DNA from: JAUIAI01 sp045106815
GTDB lineage: Bacteria > Pseudomonadota > Gammaproteobacteria > Burkholderiales > Burkholderiaceae_E
Assembly: GCA_045106815.1 (NCBI GenBank)
Contig: JBGCFG010000003.1
Span: 281,438 to 345,437 of the forward strand
Direction of reading: 5' to 3'
Length of the DNA stretch: 64,000 bases
The position numbers were made by a program, and so were the translations under genes. Shown one piece after another: positions 35,369 to 43,138 of this stretch. Positions within the stretch are counted from its first letter, which is position 1; each line of letters begins with the position of its first letter. The notes below the pieces were generated by a model. That model had not been told where the DNA came from and made no database searches. It saw only the letters and a list, made by a program, of their open reading frames with translations.

Positions 35369-37489
35369 CTACCTCGAATGTTGCGTTGGTTCTGAATCCA
35401 GTGGTCGAATCGAATCGGGCACGATCTGCCCGTCAAACTCGTCCAGCAGCGTTTGAACAAATGGATCAGACTCAATGGTCTCACGAGCCTGGGCCAAGCG
35501 GACTTGCTGATCGGCATGATCCCTGCCGACGGCGGTATCGCCTTGCACAGCGCCGACGGTGACATCGAAAGTCACCGCCCGCCCGAGGTACTCGCTGACG
35601 GCCTGCTGGGCCTTGCCAATCACAGCAGGGTCCGCAAGCGGCGCAATCGGCACCGTTAGGCAATAGGTATCGTCGGCTATGCCAGTGCATTCACTTTGGC
35701 GCATGAATTGCCCAAGGCGACCGCCCAGCTTAAGCGCAACGGCAAGCGACGGCCAATCAGTCTCGTGATGCTGACGTGTCGAAGCTGAAGTAGATGGCTG
35801 GGTCTGATCCGTTTGGGTCTGATCAGCTTGAACCAGCGTAGAGCTGTTCACCAATGGATCTGACTCATTGGCCGCTTCTTCGAGCCAACGTTCGTCCTGA
35901 TCGTTGGCGGCCTGAGTGGGCGCCGGCACGGGGACTTGATCGGACGCCCGACTCGTCTCCATTGGCACTACCTGCTCAGCGTTGCCACTCACAGGCTCAG
36001 GCGTTGACGCCTGAGTGCCGGAAGCCGCAAGTGCCGCTCTTAGCGCCGAGCTTCTGCGGGGCGCAGGCGTGTGTAAGGCTGATCCGTTTGAGTCAACAGA
36101 AGATGCATCCGGCGCCCGGCTCCTCCCGGAAGTGGCATCGGCATTTCCTGCCAGCGCGGCACGAGCCGCGGCTGCCGGCGATCTTGCTGTGCCCGTCGCC
36201 GGAGCCTGATTGGAAGCCCCTTGATTGGAAGCGGATCGATCAGACTGCGTTTGGCTGGATCCGGTATTCGACGAGTCACCCGACGCCTGAGTCGCCACCG
36301 ATGGCCTCGCATCATCGACCTTGGCCAGACGCGATCCCGCTTCAGATCCGGGCACACCACTGCTCCGCTGGCGACTGACGGCGCCGGGGCCTGGGCTGCC
36401 ATTGCCAGATGAAGCTTCGTCAAGGCTGAACGCCACCAACCGAAGCAAAGCCATCGTGAGTCCGCTGCGAACATCTGGAGCAAGCGGCAGATCCCGACGG
36501 GCATAAATCAGTATCTGATAGAAAACCTGCAGATCATGGTCAGCAAAAGATTGCGCCCACTTCTCAACCACTGATCCTGGCTCAACCGCAGCTGAAGCCT
36601 GACCTGCGACGGCCATTTCACTGACGGCCTGTGCTAGTTCGCTTAACAGGCTGTCGGCGCCCGCATTTTGGTCAGCGACTTCATCAGCAATCGTGACCAG
36701 CGCCTGCGCATCACGCTCGGCAAGTGCGGCAAACACGCGTTCAAGATGGTCCGCATCGACTGTGCCCAGCATCTCGCGAACCTGAGTCTGACGGACCTCG
36801 CCGGCACCATAGGCGATAGCCTGATCGAGTAGCGATAGCGAATCCCTCATGCTCCCGGCGGCCGCGCGGCCAATCAGCGGCAGCGCTGCTTCATCAAAGG
36901 GGATGTCTTCCGCGGTCAGGATGGTTTGCAGATGCCCTGCAATAGCGGGCGCGTGCATATTACGCAAATTGAGTTGCATGCACCGGGACAAGACCGTGAC
37001 CGGCACTTTCTGTGGATCGGTCGTTGCCAGGATAAACAACACATGCGGCGGCGGCTCTTCAAGGGTCTTGAGCATCGCGTTAAATGCATGGGCTGTGAGC
37101 ATATGCACTTCATCAATCACATAGACTTTGTAACGCCCGGCTGTTGGCGCATAGACCGCGTTGTCCAGCAATTGAGCCATTTCATCGACGCCTCGATTCG
37201 ATGCGGCGTCCAACTCGAGGTAATCCACAAATCGACCGACATCGATTTCAGTGCAAGCGTTGCACTCGCCGCAGGGCGTCGGACTCATGCCTTGCTCGCA
37301 GTTCACCGCCTTGGCGAGGATCCTGGCGATAGTGGTCTTACCCACGCCACGAGTGCCGGTAAACAAGTAGGCATGGTGCAAACGCCCAGTTTTCAGGGCA
37401 TGGTCGAGAGCGCGCACCACGTGATCCTGGCCGACCAGAGTCTCGAATGTACGGGGACGCCACTTACGGGCAAGAACCTGATGCGACAT
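35369..37489 (-). CDS. dnaX: DNA polymerase III subunits gamma/tau DnaX
   Basis: DnaX is the ATPase of the replication clamp loader. The start MSHQVLARKWRPRTFETLVG, Walker A GTRGVGKTTIARILAK, the four-Cys zinc module (CEQGMSPTPCGECNAC), Walker B VYVIDEVHML and sensor LATTDPQKVPVTVLSRCM are all present. The 706-residue product carries the tau C-terminal domain after a long disordered linker (about residues 370-575) rich in Ser/Ala/Gln. The linker includes two similar helical segments (AAAARAALAG and SALRAALAASG). I saw no A-rich slippery heptamer for a programmed frameshift, so a separate gamma form is not predicted. Confidence 0.97.
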   Translation of the reverse strand: MSHQVLARKWRPRTFETLVGQDHVVRALDHALKTGRLHHAYLFTGTRGVGKTTIARILAKAVNCEQGMSPTPCGECNACTEIDVGRFVDYLELDAASNRGVDEMAQLLDNAVYAPTAGRYKVYVIDEVHMLTAHAFNAMLKTLEEPPPHVLFILATTDPQKVPVTVLSRCMQLNLRNMHAPAIAGHLQTILTAEDIPFDEAALPLIGRAAAGSMRDSLSLLDQAIAYGAGEVRQTQVREMLGTVDADHLERVFAALAERDAQALVTIADEVADQNAGADSLLSELAQAVSEMAVAGQASAAVEPGSVVEKWAQSFADHDLQVFYQILIYARRDLPLAPDVRSGLTMALLRLVAFSLDEASSGNGSPGPGAVSRQRSSGVPGSEAGSRLAKVDDARPSVATQASGDSSNTGSSQTQSDRSASNQGASNQAPATGTARSPAAAARAALAGNADATSGRSRAPDASSVDSNGSALHTPAPRRSSALRAALAASGTQASTPEPVSGNAEQVVPMETSRASDQVPVPAPTQAANDQDERWLEEAANESDPLVNSSTLVQADQTQTDQTQPSTSASTRQHHETDWPSLAVALKLGGRLGQFMRQSECTGIADDTYCLTVPIAPLADPAVIGKAQQAVSEYLGRAVTFDVTVGAVQGDTAVGRDHADQQVRLAQARETIESDPFVQTLLDEFDGQIVPDSIRPLDSEPTQHSR

Positions 37490-37652
37490 ATCTCTTCAAT
37501 GACGGCATTGATGGCGCTGGTCTCTCACCCGCGCAAATAAGGCAGGCCAAAGCGGCCAGGCGTCGCCCGTTGGCTCAAGCAATAACGAGCCAAGTGCCAC
37601 GAGCCAACTGCCGCCGGGCGCAAATAAAATGGGCGATAGACAGCAAAAATGA

Positions 37653-37753
37653 GGTGGGCGAGCCTGGTCTCCGGCACTTGTCAGACTTGACGGTGGCTGC
37701 TTCCTTCCGGACCTGACCAATTACGACAGGTAACAATGCGAAGGGGCCCGCCC
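37653..37753 (-). ncRNA. ffs: 4.5S RNA of the signal recognition particle
   Basis: On the minus strand the universally conserved apical part of SRP RNA is exact: GGTCAGGTCCGGAAGGAAGC followed by AGCC, with the GGAA tetraloop and the symmetric and asymmetric loops that bind Ffh. The 5' end GGGCGGGCC pairs with the 3' end GGCTCGCCC to close one long hairpin of about 100 nt. It lies upstream of dnaX on the same strand, a common betaproteobacterial arrangement. Exact ends are estimated from the stem. Confidence 0.96.
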
Positions 37754-37759
37754 ATTTGA

Positions 37760-37765
37760 ATTCTA
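37760..37765 (-). promoter_or_regulatory. Candidate -10 element of the 4.5S RNA gene
   Basis: TAGAAT on the minus strand ends 6 bases before the predicted first base of the RNA, the spacing expected of a sigma70 -10 element. The region 16-18 bases further upstream has no good TTGACA match, so the assignment is tentative. Confidence 0.35.
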
Positions 37766-37877
37766 TCAGTCTGCCCATATCATGTGCTCTAGGACAGAAT
37801 TTTGTCTTGATGCCTTTTTGCGATGCGCCGGACGTGGGCGCGTCGAATTCCCCTGATCGACCGGAGATCCCACCCAA

Positions 37878-38198
37878 ATGACCATCACTCAAGTCAGCGA
37901 CACCAATTTCGACACCGAAGTGCTCAACGCTGACAAACCTGTTCTTGTTGATTATTGGGCCGAATGGTGTGGTCCGTGCAAGATGATCGCCCCTATTCTG
38001 GATGAAGTGGCTGCTGATTACAGCGACAAGATCAAGGTTGCAAAAGTTAATGTCGATGAGAACCAGGCTACGCCGCAGCGGTTCGGCATCCGCGGGATCC
38101 CGACACTGATGCTGTTCAAGAACGGTCAGCTGGTCGATACCAAGGTTGGCGCTTTGTCTAAATCCCAGCTCACCCTGTTTCTCGACAGTCACCTGTAA
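37878..38198 (+). CDS. trxA: Thioredoxin TrxA
   Basis: A 106-residue cytoplasmic thioredoxin, the disulfide reductant for ribonucleotide reductase and other enzymes. The active site is WCGPC with Cys31 and Cys34 (YWAEWCGPCKMIAPI). The buried Asp (LVDYWA), the cis-proline loop GIRGIPTLMLFKNG, and the C-terminal helix LTLFLDSHL are all in place. It precedes rho, a conserved neighbourhood. A terminator-like hairpin begins about 12 bp after its stop. Confidence 0.98.
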   Translation: MTITQVSDTNFDTEVLNADKPVLVDYWAEWCGPCKMIAPILDEVAADYSDKIKVAKVNVDENQATPQRFGIRGIPTLMLFKNGQLVDTKVGALSKSQLTLFLDSHL

Positions 38199-38209
38199 CT
38201 AGGCGACTT

Positions 38210-38244
38210 TTGGTGCGCTTTAGCTGCGCCCCCAAGACTTTTTT
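38210..38244 (+). terminator. Intrinsic terminator after trxA
   Basis: TTGG and GCGC (with a one-base mismatch) pair with GCGC and CCAA across a 7-base loop, followed by GAC and six T residues (38239-38244). It begins 12 bp after the trxA stop and should end most trxA transcription before the long rho leader. Confidence 0.7.
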
Positions 38245-38948
38245 GCCAGGCATCTCCGCCAACTGCTTGTTGAGCACGGCACGGCGGTCACCTGGCCATC
38301 GTTAACTCGGGGGCGCTAGCGCAACGACCCTTGTACCGACGCCAAAGCAACCCAGGCTGGGCAGATTGCGCCAGGTTGGCTTGTTAGGGTAGGCCGACAA
38401 TCACGATGTAGACATCCGCCCGGAATGCCTGTATCTTCCCGGCAAGTTTGCGTTCGCAGACACATCGGTTGATCATATGAGACGTCGCCGGTGGCGGAGG
38501 GGCGCCAAAACCATTGAGGTTCAATGCCCTGCTCACCCGATTGAATAGATCGCTTTTTTCGCCGAACATTGAGCTTCGCTGAAATCGAACTTTCGATCGG
38601 TCCCCGCGCCTGAGACCTATCTGCCTGGCAACCAATCCCCCGGAACATCCTTGTGAGCAGCCTGCCGGTGAGCGGTATCCGCCGGAATTCTAAAAGCAGT
38701 TGATCGTTTTGGTCGCGCAGATATCCTGCGTTCAGAAGCGTCGACTGTCACGAACGGCTCAAATTTGTGAACTCCGGATTAGCGATACGCACCCTGGCAC
38801 TTCGCGTTGTGTTTTCACCGTTATCTAATTTCAATCAAAGTCATCAGCGCTAACCCATCCGACTCTCGACTGCCTCAAGCCGCCGAGCGTCGACACTGGT
38901 GTATCGCCTGAATAAAGACCGGGCATTGCCCGGCGGGACACTGTCGTC
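38245..38948 (+). other. Long non-coding region upstream of rho
   Basis: About 700 bp lie between the trxA terminator and the rho start. Open frames here (for example one of 110 codons on the minus strand, 38316-38648) have no ribosome site and an unconvincing composition, so I read the region as non-coding. It contains a few T-rich stretches (around 38552-38557) and a hairpin right before rho. A long autoregulated leader of rho, or a small RNA gene, are the best explanations. Confidence 0.5.
38919..38933 (+). promoter_or_regulatory. Hairpin just upstream of the rho start codon
   Basis: CCGGGC-ATT-GCCCGG is a perfect 6-bp stem with a 3-base loop. It ends 15 bases before the rho ATG, partly covering the zone where a ribosome site would lie (the following GCGGGACA is the only purine-rich candidate). 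It could reduce rho translation, consistent with autoregulation known in other bacteria. Function is inferred. Confidence 0.45.
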
Positions 38949-40211
38949 ATGCATTTATCCGAACTCAAAGCACTGCACGTTTCCGAGCTGCTTGAGATGG
39001 CCAGCGAGCTCGAAATCGAGAACGCTAACCGGCTTCGCAAGCAAGAGCTCATGTTTGCGATCCTCAAGCGCAAGGCCAAGGCCGGGGACGCAATTTTTGG
39101 AGATGGCGTGCTGGAGGTTTTGCCAGACGGCTTCGGCTTCTTGAGATCACCCGAGACCTCGTATCTCGCCAGTCCCGACGACATTTATATTTCACCGTCC
39201 CAGATTCGCAGATTCAACCTGCACACCGGTGATTCGATAGAAGGCGAAGTCCGCACGCCTAAGGATGGCGAACGCTACTTTGCGCTCGTTAAAGTTGACA
39301 AAATCAACGACGAAACCCCCGACAAGAGCAAGCGCAAGATCCTGTTCGTCAACCTCACGCCGCTGCATCCCAATGAGGTCATGACGCTTGAGCGGGATAT
39401 CAAAGCCGAAGAGAACATTACAGGTCGCATCTGCGACATGATTGCGCCAATCGGCAAAGGGCAAAGAGGTCTGATCGTGGCACCGCCCAAGTCAGGCAAG
39501 ACGGTCATGCTGCAACACATTGCTCATGCCATCACGTCAAACCAGCCTGATGTCTACTTGATTGTGTTGCTCATTGACGAGCGGCCTGAGGAAGTCACCG
39601 AAATGCAAAGATCGGTGCGCGGCGAAGTGGTTTCATCCACGTTTGATGAGCCCGCGACTCGCCACGTACAGGTGGCTGAGATGGTGATTGAAAAAGCCAA
39701 GCGCCTGGTTGAGCACAAGAAAGATGTTGTGATTCTGCTCGATTCGATTACCCGCCTGGCCCGCGCGTACAACACGGTTGTCCCTGCTTCAGGCAAGGTG
39801 CTGACCGGCGGTGTAGATGCCAATGCGCTGCAGCGTCCCAAGCGGTTCTTTGGTGCCGCCCGCAATATCGAGGAAGGCGGTTCGCTCACGATCATCGCAA
39901 CCGCCCTGGTCGATACCGGCAGCCGCATGGATGAGGTGATTTACGAGGAGTTCAAAGGCACGGGCAACATGGAAATCCACTTGAATCGTCGAATGATGGA
40001 AAAACGGGTCTATCCGGCCATCGACATCAATAGATCCGGAACACGGCGCGAAGAGTTACTGATCCCACCCGACAAGCTGCAAAAGGTTTGGATTCTGCGC
40101 AAGCTCCTACACGATATGGACGAACTCCAGGCTATGGAATTCATGCTCGACAAGATGCGCCAAACCAAGAACAACCAGGAATTCTTCGACCTCATGAACC
40201 GGGGGCGCTAG
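38949..40211 (+). CDS. rho: Transcription termination factor Rho
   Basis: Rho is the hexameric RNA-dependent ATPase that ends transcription at rut sites. The 420-residue protein has the N-terminal helical domain (MHLSELKALHVSELLEMASE). The RNA-binding cold-shock-like domain follows with GFGFLRSPETSYLASPDDIY. Walker A is APPKSGKT near residue 180, Walker B VVILLDSITRLARAYN, and the Q-loop region is GVDANALQRPKRFFGAARNI. The arginine-finger segment is in the last third. No insertion in the RNA-binding domain is present. It is preceded by a long leader and followed by rpmE2. Confidence 0.98.
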   Translation: MHLSELKALHVSELLEMASELEIENANRLRKQELMFAILKRKAKAGDAIFGDGVLEVLPDGFGFLRSPETSYLASPDDIYISPSQIRRFNLHTGDSIEGEVRTPKDGERYFALVKVDKINDETPDKSKRKILFVNLTPLHPNEVMTLERDIKAEENITGRICDMIAPIGKGQRGLIVAPPKSGKTVMLQHIAHAITSNQPDVYLIVLLIDERPEEVTEMQRSVRGEVVSSTFDEPATRHVQVAEMVIEKAKRLVEHKKDVVILLDSITRLARAYNTVVPASGKVLTGGVDANALQRPKRFFGAARNIEEGGSLTIIATALVDTGSRMDEVIYEEFKGTGNMEIHLNRRMMEKRVYPAIDINRSGTRREELLIPPDKLQKVWILRKLLHDMDELQAMEFMLDKMRQTKNNQEFFDLMNRGR

Positions 40212-40345
40212 CCATAGAACCCCTTAACATGCTAAATTTGCGGGTTACCTGAATAGCGCCACTCAGGCGGAGGTTTTGCGCTCCATACGAGCGTTCACCG
40301 CAGCGCCGGGCACCCCATCCAACTGATTCTTAAGTCCAAACCACT

Positions 40346-40594
40346 ATGAAAGAAGGCATCCACCCGAATTACCGCGACGTTGTCTTTCAAGACATGTCCA
40401 ACGGCTCGACGTTCATCACGCGGTCAACCGTTTCGACGCGCGAAACCATCAAGTGGGAAGATGGTAATGAGTACCCACTTGTGAAACTTGAGATGACATC
40501 AGAGTCGCATCCGTTTTACACGGGCGCGCAGCAGCGAGTTCGCGAAACCGGCCGGGTTGAGAAATTCCGCCAGAAATTCGCTCGCAAGAGTTAG
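40346..40594 (+). CDS. rpmE2: Ribosomal protein bL31, type B (zinc-free)
   Basis: An 82-residue bL31 of the C-minus type. It starts MKEGIHPNYRDVVFQDMSNG and has HPFYTGAQQRVRETGRVEKF at the end. It contains no cysteine, so it lacks the zinc-binding CxxC of bL31 type A. In many bacteria the zinc-free paralogue replaces the zinc form under zinc limitation, but in Betaproteobacteria it is often the main copy beside rho. I see no Zur-like palindrome just upstream. Confidence 0.96.
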   Translation: MKEGIHPNYRDVVFQDMSNGSTFITRSTVSTRETIKWEDGNEYPLVKLEMTSESHPFYTGAQQRVRETGRVEKFRQKFARKS

Positions 40595-40633
40595 TCACGC
40601 AGACACTGCAGCAGCAAAGCACCGCAGTAGAGC

Positions 40634-40659
40634 AAAGGGCGCCGAATCGGCGCCCTTTT
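40634..40659 (+). terminator. Strong intrinsic terminator after rpmE2
   Basis: AAAGGGCGCC and GGCGCCCTTT pair perfectly around the loop GAATC, followed by a T and an A. It lies 40 bp after the rpmE2 stop and should end the rho-rpmE2 transcript. The flanking A and T tracts make it possibly bidirectional. Confidence 0.92.
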
Positions 40660-40795
40660 AGCGTCTGATCGGCGCGCACATTTGACGTCTTGCAATCTGG
40701 CAAGCGTTAGCGACTGACAATTTACTCACCGCGTTAGGCAGCAACTGATCAACAAGGCGGTACAGTTTCACCTGCCGACATCTTTGTTGTCCTCT

Positions 40796-42562
40796 ATGCG
40801 CTCATTTATTGTCACTAGCAATCAAGCCCGCAAGCTTCCTCGGTGGGGCTTATTGCTTTTGTGTTTGTTGTACATCCTGCCGGGCCTGCTTGGCCGCGAT
40901 CCATGGCGAGTTGCTGATGCAACAGGCTTTGGGGTTGCTTACACGATGTACACAGGCACCCTTATCGACTGGCTTGTCCCCAATGTAGCGGGCCAGACGA
41001 TGCCCGGCGAAGGCCCACTACCGTTTGCGCTGGCCGCCGCTTTCGCCTGGGTCATGGCATGGTTTGCGCCGGCTGTGACAACAGCTTTCGGTTTCGAGAT
41101 CACCCCGCACCTGTCAGTGCGTCTCGCCGCAGCCATCGGTCTATTCGTCATGCTGGCGTCGATGTGGCGCGCGATATACCTGCTGGCCCGACGCCCAGGG
41201 ATTGTGCCGACCGACCCACTAGGGGCGGGCGCCTCGCCAACTGATTTTGCAAGAGCGATTGCCGACTCTGGCCTGCTCGTTCTAATTGCCACGTTCGGGC
41301 TCATTGCGCGCATGCATGAAACGACGGCAGCGGCGGCCCAAGTCACTTTTGTCAGCCTGTTCGTCCTCGGCCTAGCCATTTCACTTGATTCGCCACGACG
41401 CGGCACCATTCTTGCGGCGCTCGCGATTGGCGCCTCAATGGCAACCCGCGGCCTGCCAGTTGCCCTGCCGATGTTGCTGACCTGGCTGGTGTTGTTATGG
41501 GTTTCGCAACCGTTTACGCTGGTCCGTGGCACCGCCCTTAGAGTCGGCTTGCCGTTGGCAATCGGCACGAGCCTGATTTGGCCCGCACTGCTGATTGCAA
41601 ATGGTTCAACTGAGGCACTCGTGTTTCTGGCGCAGTGGATTCACTGGAATCTGTCGGCAATCGATTGGCCTGGCGCTGACAATTTTGTTTATGCGGCGCG
41701 CTACATGCCATGGTTCTTCTGGCCGGCGTGGCCGTTGGCGGCCTGGGCACTTTATCGCTGGGCTGATCGGTTTGGCCAGCCTGCCGTCGCACTGCCAACG
41801 TTTCTGGCGATCACGATGACGATGGTCGCCCTATCCGCGAGCAAACCTGGCGAGCAATGGCTCATCACGACGGCCCTGCCTATTGCTGCACTTGCCGCCA
41901 TTGGACTACCCACGCTGTCTCGCGCCGTGGTCAATTTGATCGATTGGTTTGCGGTCATGCTGTTTAGTTTTTTTGGTTTTGCCATCTGGGCTTATTGGCT
42001 CGCCTACACCACTGGCTGGCCGCCGAGAATGGCCAACAGCGCTCGCGAACTGGCCCCTGACTCGCTGGTCCACTGGAGCCCGGTTGATCTCGGCCTTGCA
42101 CTGACTGCCAGCCTTGCGTGGCTGTTGCTTGTGCGCTGGCGAATTTCGCGGCAGCCGCCGGTGATCTGGCGGGCCGTCGTGCTGTCATCGGGGGGGCTTT
42201 GCCTGGCGTGGTTCTTGTTAATGACGCTTTGGCTGCCGGTCTTTAACGAGCGCAACACTTATCGGGATATGGCCGATGAAATCGCAGCGTTTGTACCGCC
42301 TGAGCACCCATGTGTGGAGTCTCGATCACTCGGGTCGGCCGAGCGCGCGTCCCTCAATTACTTTGCAGGTCTGCGCTATGGCGACGGTTCACAGCCCTGT
42401 CAGTTTCTACTAGTGCAGGACACCGGTCTGGCATCTCGCGTTGCAGCGCCCAACGAGCCCGGCTGGCGACTGGTATGGGAAGGCCGCCGCAGACCCCGGG
42501 CCAATGACCGGCTCAGACTCTACATATTGTCTGATGCTGCTGATGGCATCACCAGAAAGTGA
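40796..42562 (+). CDS. PMT/ArnT-family membrane glycosyltransferase
   Basis: A 588-residue multi-pass inner-membrane protein of the PMT/ArnT type, which transfers sugars from polyprenyl-phosphate donors. After the first helix (WGLLLLCLLYILPGLLG) comes the acidic first periplasmic loop RDPWRVADATGFG, corresponding to the catalytic Asp/Glu region of ArnT. About ten further hydrophobic segments follow. The soluble C-terminal part (ending LYILSDAADGITRK) has a Cys pair (HPCVES, GSQPCQFL). The acceptor (lipid A, protein or glycan) cannot be deduced. The ATG at 40796 is preferred to two TTGs just upstream. The 3' end overlaps convergent orn by 43 bp. Confidence 0.78.
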   Translation: MRSFIVTSNQARKLPRWGLLLLCLLYILPGLLGRDPWRVADATGFGVAYTMYTGTLIDWLVPNVAGQTMPGEGPLPFALAAAFAWVMAWFAPAVTTAFGFEITPHLSVRLAAAIGLFVMLASMWRAIYLLARRPGIVPTDPLGAGASPTDFARAIADSGLLVLIATFGLIARMHETTAAAAQVTFVSLFVLGLAISLDSPRRGTILAALAIGASMATRGLPVALPMLLTWLVLLWVSQPFTLVRGTALRVGLPLAIGTSLIWPALLIANGSTEALVFLAQWIHWNLSAIDWPGADNFVYAARYMPWFFWPAWPLAAWALYRWADRFGQPAVALPTFLAITMTMVALSASKPGEQWLITTALPIAALAAIGLPTLSRAVVNLIDWFAVMLFSFFGFAIWAYWLAYTTGWPPRMANSARELAPDSLVHWSPVDLGLALTASLAWLLLVRWRISRQPPVIWRAVVLSSGGLCLAWFLLMTLWLPVFNERNTYRDMADEIAAFVPPEHPCVESRSLGSAERASLNYFAGLRYGDGSQPCQFLLVQDTGLASRVAAPNEPGWRLVWEGRRRPRANDRLRLYILSDAADGITRK

Positions 42563-43101
42563 TCCCGGTAGTGGCGTAACTCATCGATCGATTCAATGAT
42601 GTCTGCCAGCGCTGTGTGTGCCCCGCGTTTGTTAAACGCGCGGGCGATTTGCGGCTGCCAACGTTTGCACAACTCTTTCAGCGTGCTGACATCCAGGTTG
42701 CGGTAATGGAAATAATCCTCAAGCGCTGGCATGTAGTTCGCCATGAAACGCCGGTCCTGGCAGATTGAGTTACCGCACATCGGGCTGGCTTTTGCGGGCA
42801 CCCAGGCTTTCATGAATTCGAGCATTTTTTGCTCTGCTGCCGCCTCATCCAGAGTCGAGGCCTTTACCCGGTCAATCAGCCCCGACCGTGAATGAGTGCT
42901 CTGGTTCCACTTATCCATAGCCGCCAGTCGTTCATCAGACTGATGAACAGCTAGCGCCTCAGACTGCGCAAGCACCTCAAGTTTGCTATTCGTGATGACG
43001 ATCGCGACTTCGATAATGCGGTCGTCCGCCGGGCTCAATCCGGTCATTTCCATATCGAGCCAGGCAAGGTGATTCGGGTCGCAATTAGCTTGCTGTGACA
43101 T
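42520..43101 (-). CDS. orn: Oligoribonuclease Orn
   Basis: Orn is the DEDDh 3'-5' exonuclease that degrades 2-5 nt RNAs and pGpG, the last step of c-di-GMP turnover. The first motif is HLAWLDMEMTGLSP, the second SICQDRRFMANYMPALEDYF with the conserved Asp, and the third the HTALADI segment with catalytic His and Asp. The ATG at 43101 is chosen because AGGAGG lies six bases upstream; the frame is open further but that part overlaps the divergent protease gene. Length is 193 residues. It is linked to the c-di-GMP theme of the PilZ protein in this window only by pathway. Confidence 0.97.
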   Translation of the reverse strand: MSQQANCDPNHLAWLDMEMTGLSPADDRIIEVAIVITNSKLEVLAQSEALAVHQSDERLAAMDKWNQSTHSRSGLIDRVKASTLDEAAAEQKMLEFMKAWVPAKASPMCGNSICQDRRFMANYMPALEDYFHYRNLDVSTLKELCKRWQPQIARAFNKRGAHTALADIIESIDELRHYRDHFLVMPSAASDNM

Positions 43102-43138
43102 ACTGTCCTCCTGCCCAAATTGTTGCACGAGCCCTTGT

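Noticed and set aside
35369..37489. Possible programmed frameshift producing a short gamma form of DnaX
   Set aside because: I found no A-AAA-AAG type slippery heptamer on the coding strand.
36926..37540. 204-codon plus-strand frame antisense to dnaX N-terminus
   Set aside because: Overlaps the DnaX Walker and zinc motifs on the other strand; no independent support.
37794..37807. GACAGAATTTTGTC near-palindrome upstream of 4.5S RNA and trxA
   Set aside because: Short and imperfect; could be chance in an AT-richer spot and has no clear relation to a promoter element.
38316..38648. 110-codon minus-strand frame in the trxA-rho gap
   Set aside because: No ribosome site, no recognisable fold, and composition like random DNA. 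It remains the only sizeable frame there, but evidence is too weak to call a gene.
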